Shown piece by piece: positions 56,263-64,000 of a stretch of DNA of 64,000 bases. Below the pieces are notes generated by a model. The model had not been told where the DNA came from, did no database searches, and saw only the letters and a program-made list of their open reading frames with translations. Source of the stretch: Planctomycetales bacterium (GTDB taxonomy: Bacteria > Planctomycetota > Planctomycetia > Pirellulales > Pirellulaceae); NCBI GenBank assembly GCA_020427005.1, contig JAGQOY010000011.1, positions 1-64,000 of the forward strand. The letters run 5' to 3'. The translations under genes were made by a program, and so were the position numbers. Position 1 is the first letter of the stretch; each line of letters opens with the position of its first letter.

Positions 56263-57162
56263 TTAACGAGCCTGAATGATTTCTGCTACTCGCTTGTCGA
56301 CTTGCTCACACAAATCAATCGGCAGAGGACCTAGCCGGGCTGCTGCTACATTGTCACGCAAATGGGTCAAGTTGCTGGTCCCAACAATAATCGTATGATT
56401 TGCGGCTATAGCAAGCGTATGTCTCAAAATAAATTCCGCTCTGGACATACCAGCCGGTACTAGCTCATCCAAATTAGCCCGTTGCCAAATGGCATTCAAC
56501 TTGTCGCGCTGGATTTCCGCATCTGGCCCGCCGTGGGCTATTCCTCCGCGCACAATAACACCCACACTACGCGCTTCGGCCTCTCGAATCAAATCCGCAT
56601 GCTCGGGGGCTAGGCAGGAAAACGGGACTTGAATAGTGTCAAAACTGCCTGTGCCTAAGAGATCTGGCAGATTCGGCAAACTCGATGACACGCCCAAATA
56701 CCGAATCTTGCCTTCCAAGCGAAATGCATTGAGGAGGTCGATCAAACCATTTTCTTGCAGTGTCCGCGCATCTCCTCCATGGAATTGCAGAATATCCAGG
56801 TAATCGGTCTGCAAACGCCGAAGGCTGTTTTCGAGATTCGCCCGAACAACACTTGGTTCCCAGCGATGCGATATCTCCAAGTAATCTGCGTGCTGAACGG
56901 GTACACAACCACACTTTGTCGCCAGAAAGTACTCACTGCGTCGGGAGCTCAGATACTTACCAATTCTGTGTTCGCAAATCCCATAATCAGGTGAGGTATC
57001 GATAAAGTTTATTCCTTGGTCAATGACCGCATTGAGCATTCGTTCGGCATCGTATTCTTCGACGACTCGAACACCCCAAGTTCTCGGTCCTCGCAGTCCC
57101 ATGCTGCCGTATCCAAGCGGCGAAACAATCAGGTCGGTGTTACCAAGACGCCTGTTGAGCAT
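56263..57162 (-). CDS. Aldo/keto reductase
   Basis: A 299-residue NADPH-dependent oxidoreductase with a TIM-barrel. The catalytic tetrad is visible: Asp55 (FIDTSPDYG), Tyr60, Lys83 (LATKCG) and His128 (ILQFHGG). Cofactor-side motifs near the C-terminus are LRHTLAIAANHTIIVGTSNL and HLRDNVAAA. The start is ATG 57162. It lies between fliM and the rhomboid gene, all on the minus strand with short gaps. The substrate is unknown. Confidence 0.92.
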   Translation of the reverse strand: MLNRRLGNTDLIVSPLGYGSMGLRGPRTWGVRVVEEYDAERMLNAVIDQGINFIDTSPDYGICEHRIGKYLSSRRSEYFLATKCGCVPVQHADYLEISHRWEPSVVRANLENSLRRLQTDYLDILQFHGGDARTLQENGLIDLLNAFRLEGKIRYLGVSSSLPNLPDLLGTGSFDTIQVPFSCLAPEHADLIREAEARSVGVIVRGGIAHGGPDAEIQRDKLNAIWQRANLDELVPAGMSRAEFILRHTLAIAANHTIIVGTSNLTHLRDNVAAARLGPLPIDLCEQVDKRVAEIIQAR

Positions 57163-57236
57163 GTCAATCGGATTCCGATCATTGAGAATTGAATTGAGAT
57201 TCTATCACCTAAAATCTGGATCCTGGCGTTTTCCAA

Positions 57237-58310
57237 CTAGATAGGATCACCGTTGGCATCTACCGCATTAACAATCTCAATCGCTTTTTTGCCTTTGAAG
57301 GTGCCTGCTTTGCCGTTGAATTTATGTACGCCGGCAATTTGAATTTCGAGAGGAGAGTGAATATCTTTTTCGGTTGCGATTACATCTCCGACCTGTAGCT
57401 CAAACAGGTCTATAGCTTGAATTGTCGATCTCGCCAAGTTTACTACCATTTCTACCCGAGATTTATCGATTAGCTTGCGGATCTGCTGTTGTGTTTTGTC
57501 ACTACTGCGACTTGAGGCATAGCCAGTCCAAGCATTGTTAGTGAGCTTGGAACCAATCCGTTCAATCGTGTTGAACGGCACGCACAGATTGAGCATGCCT
57601 CTCGATTTACCCATAATCAGTTCGAAGCTAATCAAGATAACGACTTCGTTCGGCGGCACGATCTGGACTAATAGGGGGTTACTTTCGATCCGTTCCGTTT
57701 CTATGTCTAGCTGAATGGTACCACTCCAAGCATCCGCTAAGTCCCGCAAAAAAGTATTTGTAATTCGACTTGTGAGACGTAGTTCGATTTCGCTTAGAGG
57801 TCGCTTTAAGCTGGAATCTCCTCCCATCGTTCCGCCAAGCATCCGGTCAATGATGGGATAAATAATGCTGGGACTTAAGTCCAGAATCCAGTGCCCATCG
57901 AGCGGATTGGGACGGAGCAAGTTGAAGCACGCGGGAACTTCTAAACTATAGACGAATTCGCTGTACGTAAGCTGATCTACACTTATCAACTTGGACTCTA
58001 CGATCGTCCGTAACACAGCCGAAATCGAGGCTCCAAAATTCCGCGCGAATCCTTCGTGCAAGGACTGCAATGCCCGCATTTGCTCCTTGCCGACACGCTC
58101 TGGACGCTTAAAGTCGTAAGCCAAAATGCGCTGTCTTGGCCCGTTGGACTTCATCCCACTGAGTAGTTCTTCGGCCTTTGATTCCAGGTCATTAGCCAGC
58201 GCAGCGGCCATCGGTGCCTTGGGCTTAGCGGGAGCCTTCTTCTTGTCCCCTGAGTCCATGGACTTAAGCAGTTCGGCAATTTCATCGCGACTTAGCGAAT
58301 CTTCCGACAT
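57237..58310 (-). CDS. fliM: Flagellar motor switch protein FliM
   Basis: A 357-residue C-ring protein controlling rotation direction. The N-terminal CheY-binding motif is LSRDEIAELL, followed by a Lys/Ala-rich linker. The middle domain has YDFKRPERVGKEQMRALQSL, SISAVLRTIVESKL and the GGxG-type loop MLGGTMGGDSSLKRPLSEIE. The C-terminal SpoA domain has AIDLFELQVGDVIATEKDIH and IQIAGVHKFNGKAGTFKG. Length and domains are normal. No other flagellar gene lies near, which is usual in planctomycetes where flagellar genes are scattered. Confidence 0.95.
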   Translation of the reverse strand: MSEDSLSRDEIAELLKSMDSGDKKKAPAKPKAPMAAALANDLESKAEELLSGMKSNGPRQRILAYDFKRPERVGKEQMRALQSLHEGFARNFGASISAVLRTIVESKLISVDQLTYSEFVYSLEVPACFNLLRPNPLDGHWILDLSPSIIYPIIDRMLGGTMGGDSSLKRPLSEIELRLTSRITNTFLRDLADAWSGTIQLDIETERIESNPLLVQIVPPNEVVILISFELIMGKSRGMLNLCVPFNTIERIGSKLTNNAWTGYASSRSSDKTQQQIRKLIDKSRVEMVVNLARSTIQAIDLFELQVGDVIATEKDIHSPLEIQIAGVHKFNGKAGTFKGKKAIEIVNAVDANGDPI

Positions 58311-58524
58311 AGCAGTTGTTAAACCTCACAACCTAATATGAAGCGCTAACCCCGACAGCTGAGCGCGAAAAGGAACCTGCCTCACTCCCCAGACATGGAA
58401 GCCTCTACCGGATGTTTTTCCAACTCTCTCGGAGGAATGTGAGCATCAAAAACCTTGTAATGTACTAATTAATAGCTACTTGAACTCCTTTAGAAAGCTT
58501 TCTTGTTGGCCAATAGCTACAGAC

Positions 58525-59394
58525 CTAGGCGGCCCTTTGCCATGCTTGGCCTAAGGTTGTCGACCACCTTCGAATCGCCCGAGTATTCTTGTAGGCCAAG
58601 CCCTGCCAAAAACGTGGATTCCTCCACCGGTTCAGCAACCTAAGGTCAGGTGTAGTCCAATTCTTGGCTGCCATGCGTGTAGACATAACCTGCGGATGAG
58701 CGCCCTTGAAACTTTCACAAGTACGTAAGTCCCATTCAAAATCGTCGGTTTGAAGCTCAAAACCAGGATCGACCTGCCGACCATCATATAGACTCTGAAA
58801 ATAATCCAACTTTGCTGACATGTGTTGAGGCGGTTTGACATAACCATAGTGAAATACCCACGCCCCGGTTCGAGCGGAACGCAGTTTACGTTTACCAATG
58901 CGAAATCCGCAAGCATCGCCATACGACTGTACTCCGATTCTTGGACGTACAATACGAATTTGCCTGCGGTAAGGAAGCGGATCACGTATCGTGTAGTCAG
59001 CTCGGAAATGATGATAGCGAAAACTCAAACCTTCAACGCTATTGTTCGGTAGGTGCTTCAACATGCAGGCTCTAATCCGATCCAAATCGTTTTCGTGGAT
59101 CACTTCGTCAGCCTGAAGATAAAAACACCAGTCACCCCCACACTGTGAGAGAGCTAGATTCGTTTGCTGGGCTAAAACCTGCCCCCCCTGTCGGACAGAA
59201 CTATCCCAAACCGTGTCGATAATCTCAATTTTCGGGTCATCAAGGCCTACAACCAACTCCCTCGTCCCATCTGTCCCATCACCCACGGCAACGACAAATC
59301 GGTCAACAATGGGTAGGATCGAACGTATGCTCTCCACCACGGGATAATCGTAGCGTACTGCGTTGCGGACGATGGTAAAGCCCGTTACTTCCAT
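58525..59394 (-). CDS. Family 2 glycosyltransferase
   Basis: A 289-residue GT2-type enzyme, GT-A fold. FTIVRNAVRYDYPVVESIRS is the nucleotide-sugar start, DRFVVAVGDGTDGTRELV the second strand, and GDWCFYLQADEVIHENDLD holds the acidic metal-binding motif (usually DxD, here QADE). ATG 59394 is chosen: it lies eight bases after the stop of the next glycosyltransferase gene and has AGGAAT upstream, while a longer frame from 59442 would overlap it. It probably adds a sugar to a surface polysaccharide or lipid together with its neighbour. Confidence 0.9.
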   Translation of the reverse strand: MEVTGFTIVRNAVRYDYPVVESIRSILPIVDRFVVAVGDGTDGTRELVVGLDDPKIEIIDTVWDSSVRQGGQVLAQQTNLALSQCGGDWCFYLQADEVIHENDLDRIRACMLKHLPNNSVEGLSFRYHHFRADYTIRDPLPYRRQIRIVRPRIGVQSYGDACGFRIGKRKLRSARTGAWVFHYGYVKPPQHMSAKLDYFQSLYDGRQVDPGFELQTDDFEWDLRTCESFKGAHPQVMSTRMAAKNWTTPDLRLLNRWRNPRFWQGLAYKNTRAIRRWSTTLGQAWQRAA

Positions 59395-59402
59395 TGCTAT
59401 TC

Positions 59403-60488
59403 CTATGCGGCGGACAAGTTCGCTGTCGATCGAAGGAACCACTGAACTGAGTCTAGAACTTCCGAAACCGAAATATCTTGAATACCAAGGGCTGTCATTT
59501 TGGAAACAGGCGTCGACGAGCTGAAGTTGTCAACGGCCGAACCTTGGTTAGCCTGGATACAAATTTCCGGTCGATTATATGTCGTGGTCCATTCGGGTGT
59601 CGTGGATCCAAAAAGGGTAACGACATTCGAGTTTAGTGCGATCGCCATATGGCGTGGTCCACTGTCTGTAGTTACGACAACTTGAGCCGACGCCATAACA
59701 GCTTTGCTTAAGCCAATTGGCAGATCGGTGCATCTCCCCATGCTGGCCACGAGGGGATGGTTGGCTTCTGCTTCCGCTCGAAGTGCGTGCTGACGTTCGT
59801 TAGGACCACAGTGAATCAGGACCTGACAATCATTGCCTTGCACCAGTTGCAGCGCTAATTCGACTACATTGGCTAGTGGCCACAAGCGCGACGAGTGTGA
59901 TGCCGTGTTGTTATTAATCACGATAGTGGGAAATGAGGAAGCAAAACCGATACTCTTGTACAGTTCGTCATGCAATTCCCAATCTTCTTGCGAAACAGGC
60001 AAGCACATCCGTCGATCCAGTGTTTCGCAACCCATCCAACGAGCTAAGCCAAGATAGTAATCTATGGCTGGAATAGGCTTCCAGCTTCTACCGATTTTCG
60101 CTACCGGTATGGCATCGGTGAGAAGGAAACTCCGTTTATCGCGGGCGTACCCTATGACGCGTCTTGCACCGCTAAGGCGTGCCACAGCTGCAGACCAAAA
60201 AGAGTTCGTCAGTAAAACTACTGTATCTATGCGACGTTCACGTAGAATACTCGCAATTCGCCATCTGCTTGGATGTTTTTGGCAGGCTCGCTTTTGAAAA
60301 AACAGGCTATCATCGAACCATTCACAGCCGCCGGACCCGGCGATCACATCCCACAACACAGGACGCATGATTCCCGTAATATGAGCGTCTGCAAACTGCT
60401 GGCGAATTGCACGCAGACAGGGCGTGGCCATGCAGGCATCCCCAACCCACGTGGGTAGCATGATCGCCATTCGATTTTGCGCTCGCAT
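59403..60488 (-). CDS. Family 9 glycosyltransferase (heptosyltransferase-like)
   Basis: A 361-residue WaaF/WaaC-like transferase, GT-B fold. MAIMLPTWVGDACMATPCLR is the N-terminal acceptor-site loop with the catalytic Asp after WVG. Later come TVVLLTNSFWSAAVARLSGA, RVIGYARDKRSFLLTDAIPV, and the donor-site VVTTDSGPRHMAIALNSNVV followed by LFGSTTPEWT. ATG 60488 is used; GTG 60506 and ATG 60470 are also in frame. It is followed eight bases downstream by the GT2 gene, forming a small lipopolysaccharide-type sugar operon. Confidence 0.9.
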   Translation of the reverse strand: MRAQNRMAIMLPTWVGDACMATPCLRAIRQQFADAHITGIMRPVLWDVIAGSGGCEWFDDSLFFQKRACQKHPSRWRIASILRERRIDTVVLLTNSFWSAAVARLSGARRVIGYARDKRSFLLTDAIPVAKIGRSWKPIPAIDYYLGLARWMGCETLDRRMCLPVSQEDWELHDELYKSIGFASSFPTIVINNNTASHSSRLWPLANVVELALQLVQGNDCQVLIHCGPNERQHALRAEAEANHPLVASMGRCTDLPIGLSKAVMASAQVVVTTDSGPRHMAIALNSNVVTLFGSTTPEWTTTYNRPEICIQANQGSAVDNFSSSTPVSKMTALGIQDISVSEVLDSVQWFLRSTANLSAA

Positions 60489-60968
60489 CCTTGACGATCG
60501 CGTCACTTGCCAGAGTCCATTACTTCTTGAATCAATTGGAATGCCCAGAGGGTCCCTCCTCGAAGGCTTGCGAGGTTATACTCCTAATGTTGAGTTAGAC
60601 ACAACAGAGGATCGAGAGGTTACACAAACTGGGCAATGCAGCTTGCAACTGCACTCCTTCCGCGGAACAGCGTCCAATTCAAAAATAGTTTTTTCGAAGT
60701 GAAAGAATAGTGAGACGTAACCCGAAGCGTCAGCGAGGGAATGAGCCCAGCCCCTCTCTGACGCGTCGGGTTACTAATCGTCCACAAGATTTTGCAAATC
60801 GACTTTTTCATCACCCTAGTGCCATGCGCATTGGATTATCGAACTGATATTGAATTGCTAGCATTGGAAACGGCTTTACTGTCTTGACCATAGTCCGCTG
60901 GCATGGGAACACCAAGAACAGGTTCAATCCAATCAATTAGACAATAACTCTCCACATGGGAATTATGC
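60489..60968 (+). other. Intergenic region with a large palindrome
   Basis: 480 bases between the divergent heptosyltransferase-like gene and sixA. I see no gene. It contains the inverted repeat at 60717-60774. Confidence 0.45.
60717..60774. repeat. Palindromic intergenic repeat (GTAACCCGAAGCGTCAG type)
   Basis: The left arm starts GTAACCCGAAGCGTCAG (60717) and runs to 60739. The right arm runs from 60751 and ends CTGACGCGTCGGGTTAC (60774). They are nearly perfect inverted complements (one mismatch in these 17 bases) around an 11-base spacer. From memory such elements recur in many Pirellulales intergenic regions; their function is unknown. Confidence 0.75.
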
Positions 60969-61466
60969 ATGAAGACACTTGTTTTAATGCGACATGCGAA
61001 AAGCGATTGGAATCAGCCTGGCCTTTGCGATCATGACCGACCGCTGAATCGGCGAGGCCAGCTAGCCGCTCCGATCATGGCGCAGCATCTGGCTAGCCAA
61101 GGCGTTTTCTCCGATCTAATAATTTCCAGTTCGGCCGTGCGCGTTCAGGAAACAATTAACCTAATGAGGCCTTTCTGGGCGGAGGATGTAGAGACTCGAG
61201 TGAATGCCGAAATCTACCTCGCCTCTCCTGCAGTATTGCACGAGCTAGTTGCCAACTTGCCACTCGATCGGAGCAAAGTAATGGTCGTCGGACACAATCC
61301 GGGTCTTAGCAATTTTGCCAGTCGCTTGTCGGGGAAGTCAATTGAAATGCCTACTGCCGCCGTCGCGATACTAACATGCGAGAGTCTTACTTGGGCGACA
61401 GCAGTACAAGAGCCATGGAAGCTGCAAGATTTCTGGAAGCCAAAAGAAATTGCCACGAGTCAATGA
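60969..61466 (+). CDS. sixA: SixA-type phosphohistidine phosphatase
   Basis: A 165-residue histidine phosphatase of the SixA branch. The catalytic His9 is in LMRHAKSDW (RHG replaced by RHA, as in SixA). The second catalytic His109 is in VVGHNPGLSNF. DRPLNRRGQLAAPIMAQHL is the conserved middle helix. Enzymes of this type remove phosphate from phosphohistidine proteins such as His-kinase or PTS components. ATG 60969 is used. It converges with btaB, stopping one base before that gene's end. Confidence 0.92.
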   Translation: MKTLVLMRHAKSDWNQPGLCDHDRPLNRRGQLAAPIMAQHLASQGVFSDLIISSSAVRVQETINLMRPFWAEDVETRVNAEIYLASPAVLHELVANLPLDRSKVMVVGHNPGLSNFASRLSGKSIEMPTAAVAILTCESLTWATAVQEPWKLQDFWKPKEIATSQ

Positions 61467-61467
61467 A

Positions 61468-62199
61468 TCAATACGGCTTCCTACCAACGAACTGGTAGTA
61501 GGGAGTACGAATTAGCGGCAAATAGGGAACTTTGGAACGTTGTTCTGCTGCCCAAACCGTTTCTAGGTGACTTTTGAGAAAGGGTAGATGCTCCGAGGAC
61601 GGAAACACGTTGTCGTTGGCAAACCAGACAGGCCAAAAGGTGCGCGTACTCCAAGGATGCTGCTTGGTTATTTCCCCAGCATGCTTGCGCGACACATAGA
61701 AATCTACTACTCCCAGTAGCCCACCTGGCTTCAACATCCGAATGGCGTTCTCGATCGCTAAAAACCAATCTGGAATCATGGTTAGCGAATATGAAAATGT
61801 CACTACGTCCGCTTGGTCATTTGGGGGTTGCCATTTAGTCGCGTCTGCTTCAACAGCATGGACGTGCGTCCAACCATTTTTTTCAAAACGCTCCTGAGCA
61901 ACTTTGAGCAGCGAACTCGCTAAATCAACGACATAAGCCGACTTCAATTGCGCAACTCTATCGCCAATGTATTCCAAATTGCTGCCGGTTCCCCCACCCA
62001 TGTCGATCCATACTCCATCGACGGGAAACTCAATTGCTTGGAATAGCTGTTCTCGTCCATGCAGCAGACGTTTTCTAAAATCATCGTAAGCATCAGCCTG
62101 CCCCGCATAAAAACTCTCCATACGCTCGGCATGGTTCTTGCCCCTGACGGGACGGAGAGCCAAGTGGTACAGAATTCTCAGGTCTTGAAGCAAAGCCAT
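61468..62199 (-). CDS. btaB: Diacylglycerylhomoserine N-methyltransferase-like protein (BtaB)
   Basis: A 243-residue class I methyltransferase. The SAM site is GVWIDMGGGTGSNLEYIGD, SAYVVDLASSLLKVAQERF and HAVEADATKWQPP; further on are TFSYSLTMIPDWFLAIENAI and LKPGGLLGVVDFYVS. Size and sequence fit BtaB, which puts three methyl groups on diacylglyceryl-homoserine to make the betaine lipid DGTS. Context decides the call: btaA lies 29 bases upstream on the same strand. ATG 62199 is chosen; TTG 62214 is also in frame. Confidence 0.85.
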   Translation of the reverse strand: MALLQDLRILYHLALRPVRGKNHAERMESFYAGQADAYDDFRKRLLHGREQLFQAIEFPVDGVWIDMGGGTGSNLEYIGDRVAQLKSAYVVDLASSLLKVAQERFEKNGWTHVHAVEADATKWQPPNDQADVVTFSYSLTMIPDWFLAIENAIRMLKPGGLLGVVDFYVSRKHAGEITKQHPWSTRTFWPVWFANDNVFPSSEHLPFLKSHLETVWAAEQRSKVPYLPLIRTPYYQFVGRKPY

Positions 62200-62228
62200 A
62201 GCGAAGAAGGCCAATTCTATGCGAGACG

Positions 62229-63416
62229 TCAGGCAGCGAGGTCAACGATATAAAAGCTGCCATAGGTATGAACGCGATCTAGTGCGTGCAATTGCGAAGC
62301 CAGTTGTTCATCGAATTGTAGCAAGGAAGTCAAAGCTGTTTCGTGACCACGGAAATCGACTTTGACTCGATCGATAAAGTCAGTCTTGAGTCCGCCACTT
62401 CGCCACAGAATGCGTGTGCGCGGGGCAGCCCGCTTCAAGATTGCATTCCACTCCAATTCCAGCAGAGGGAAAAAATGATCGGATAACCAGTCCATATGAT
62501 CTAGCAAAATGAATCGCGAAATCGGCTCGTGACCTTTTTCGAGAAACCCTTGAACACTATCAGTATGTGTAGTTACCTGACTGACTCGAGTTTCTTTGAG
62601 TTTGTGAAAATTCTCTGGCTTTAAGTACTCAGGGCAACAATCGGGCGTGTAGCTACCGGTGATGTAAACGCGCCAGAAGTAGTTATCGTGAATTGGCAAT
62701 TTGGCAAACACGGCCTCCATGGAATCACGGATAAAGGCCAAAATCCCACCCGGATACTGCTTTTCAATCTGCTGGCGCTGCGCCTTGGGCACACCCAACA
62801 GAGACAGAGTTGTATCGCGATTCAGGGCGAACTTCATAGCCCGACTCCAGAATCTTTCCTCAATGCGATCATATACTTGCCGTTGCTCTTCCAAGGTCTT
62901 GCATTGCAGGAGGTCGCTTACTTCCTGCCTGAGCTTAGAAACTCGGTCGATGTAATAGCGAATCCCTCTAGCAAATGCCCCGCTAGTGCCGCGGTAATAA
63001 AATGTCCGCTTGGGATTGTCAAAGAACCTAATGAATTTATCCCAATAACCTTGAGACCATTCGGCCAACCCCGGGCGTAAGGCCGCGCGATAGAGTTCCG
63101 CAGCCCGTGGATGGTAGCCCTGCCCAAAAAACTGAAAGAAATCCGAAAACTCGAGCTTCCGAATGGCTTCTATCTTCAGATCCAACAATGCGTTTTGTCG
63201 CGGATTCATGTCCACCGCATGGACGTGAGCAGGACCAGCTAACGCATAATCGAGCGCATTACATCCCGCCGAAGTAATGACCAACACGCGATCGTCAGAG
63301 GTTAAATTGAGAGCCTGTCGATCTAGGCGAGGATCTTCCCAACAAGTGTTGTAGACCAAGTTGTTACCATGAACGAATTGGAATACTCGACCACTTATCC
63401 AATTATTAAACGACAT
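62229..63416 (-). CDS. btaA: Diacylglycerol 3-amino-3-carboxypropyltransferase (BtaA)
   Basis: A 395-residue DUF3419 protein. The hallmark N-terminus is NLVYNTCWEDPRLDRQAL, followed by a SAM-binding start VLVITSAGCNALDYALAGPA and HAVDMNPRQNALLDLKIEA. Later segments GSYTPDCCPEYLKPENFHKL and FILLDHMDWLSDHFFPLLE are also typical. BtaA transfers the aminocarboxypropyl group of SAM to diacylglycerol, the first step of DGTS betaine-lipid synthesis, which can replace phospholipids when phosphate is scarce. It forms an operon with btaB downstream. ATG 63416 has no strong ribosome-binding site. Confidence 0.93.
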   Translation of the reverse strand: MSFNNWISGRVFQFVHGNNLVYNTCWEDPRLDRQALNLTSDDRVLVITSAGCNALDYALAGPAHVHAVDMNPRQNALLDLKIEAIRKLEFSDFFQFFGQGYHPRAAELYRAALRPGLAEWSQGYWDKFIRFFDNPKRTFYYRGTSGAFARGIRYYIDRVSKLRQEVSDLLQCKTLEEQRQVYDRIEERFWSRAMKFALNRDTTLSLLGVPKAQRQQIEKQYPGGILAFIRDSMEAVFAKLPIHDNYFWRVYITGSYTPDCCPEYLKPENFHKLKETRVSQVTTHTDSVQGFLEKGHEPISRFILLDHMDWLSDHFFPLLELEWNAILKRAAPRTRILWRSGGLKTDFIDRVKVDFRGHETALTSLLQFDEQLASQLHALDRVHTYGSFYIVDLAA

Positions 63417-63929
63417 CGCTAGTGAAATTCAATTTGGAGTACGGACATTTCTAGCCTAAAGTTGCCTCCATCACGTTGAAAGAGGCATGCTCGGACAGCC
63501 AAACTAGAGGAAAGCTTTGGCTCCCGAGCCAAAGCAAACTCTGGTTTCGGATTGAAAATACTTGGATTGTTAAAAAAGGACCAAAAAACCGGGATCCAGT
63601 AAGCCAATCGTAAACCGAATTGCTGAATTCGGCGAGCGGGCAACCGGCCAATTTGAGTATGCTCTTGGGCACTTCTTCATGGACATGGATTCGACCATTC
63701 GTACTCTTTGGGATGAATGGGAACGTGGAATAGGTGGATTACCACCCTCTTAGGGAACCAACCCTTTTTCTACTTCATCCAGTCTTCCGCACTATGGGAG
63801 CAGATCGGATTCTCTAGGTACGCGACGCGGCCCAGGAATGGCGTTACGATAATGCGACTTGAGGGATTCTTGGGCTTTGACAAAACTACCCATTTTCCAA
63901 ACTTCAACCGCTAGAGGAGATAACCCGTT
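63417..63929 (+). other. Intergenic region upstream of btaA
   Basis: 513 bases. No gene is convincing. It contains the long inverted repeat at 63501-63547 and should hold the promoter of the btaA operon on the minus strand. I see no Pho-box direct repeat. Confidence 0.45.
63501..63547 (-). repeat. Two-level inverted repeat in the btaA leader region
   Basis: An inner perfect stem GCTTTGGCTC (63514-63523) / GAGCCAAAGC (63526-63535) with a two-base loop is flanked by an outer stem AAACTAGAG (63501-63509) / CTCTGGTTT (63539-63547). It lies 85-131 bases upstream of btaA. It could be a terminator relic, an operator, or an RNA structure in the btaA 5' leader. Confidence 0.6.
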
Positions 63930-64000
63930 GTGTGTACGCACTATCGCTTCACGTCGATATCATGTTGGCTGATTGGATCTCTTTTTGGGACGACTCTGTG
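63930..64000 (+). CDS. Possible 5' end of a secreted-protein gene (runs off the window)
   Basis: GTG 63930 opens a frame to the right edge (MCTHYRFTSISCWLIGSLFG) that looks like a signal peptide. AGGAG at 63915-63919 lies ten bases upstream. A competing frame from GTG 63932 is also open, so this call is weak. Confidence 0.3.
   Translation, partial: MCTHYRFTSISCWLIGSLFGTTL

Overview
The window looks like a chromosomal segment of a planctomycete, most likely order Pirellulales. The evidence is lineage-typical families: two DUF1559 pilin-like proteins, two PSCyt1/DUF1549/DUF1553 cytochrome-like proteins each followed by a DUF1501 protein, an ECF sigma factor coupled to a Ser/Thr kinase, a second Ser/Thr kinase at the left edge, and long intergenic spacers with palindromes. 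Base composition looks close to 50% GC by eye. I recognise no tRNA, rRNA, CRISPR array, prophage or plasmid function. The only mobile element I can support is one group II intron.

Left part (1-16 kb): a truncated Ser/Thr kinase preceded by a shikimate-dehydrogenase-like protein that has lost its catalytic residues; a membrane protein; a tandem duplication of a two-gene module (DUF1559 pilin-like protein, then a small lipoprotein) in which each copy carries a terminator-like hairpin between its two genes; a PSD1-type cytochrome-like protein with its DUF1501 partner; and a sensor histidine kinase split by a frameshift.

Middle (16-35 kb): clpB on the minus strand; a group IIC-type intron with its reverse transcriptase, sitting just 3' of a rho-independent terminator; a translationally coupled ECF sigma factor and Ser/Thr kinase; a large secreted RTX-repeat protein ending in a calpain-type cysteine protease domain; three secreted or membrane proteins of unknown function, one built of about six NTF2-like repeats; and a pqiA-pqiB pair whose PqiB carries an unusual C-terminal domain.

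Right-middle (35-50 kb): a Gfo/Idh/MocA oxidoreductase; a membrane coiled-coil protein and an acidic coiled-coil partner; a UvrD/PcrA helicase; and a divergent tripartite efflux locus (TolC-like on minus, adaptor and RND pump on plus) whose intergenic region holds two palindromes, one matching the Gram-positive LexA box pattern.

Right part (50-64 kb): a second PSD1/DUF1501 operon with a trailing methyltransferase; murQ for peptidoglycan recycling; minus-strand genes for a rhomboid protease, an aldo/keto reductase, FliM without other flagellar genes, and two glycosyltransferases; sixA; and a btaA-btaB operon for betaine lipid synthesis with a long inverted repeat upstream. Start codons were chosen from ribosome-binding sites and signal peptides where these were visible. 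Homology calls rest on motif recognition, not on database searches.
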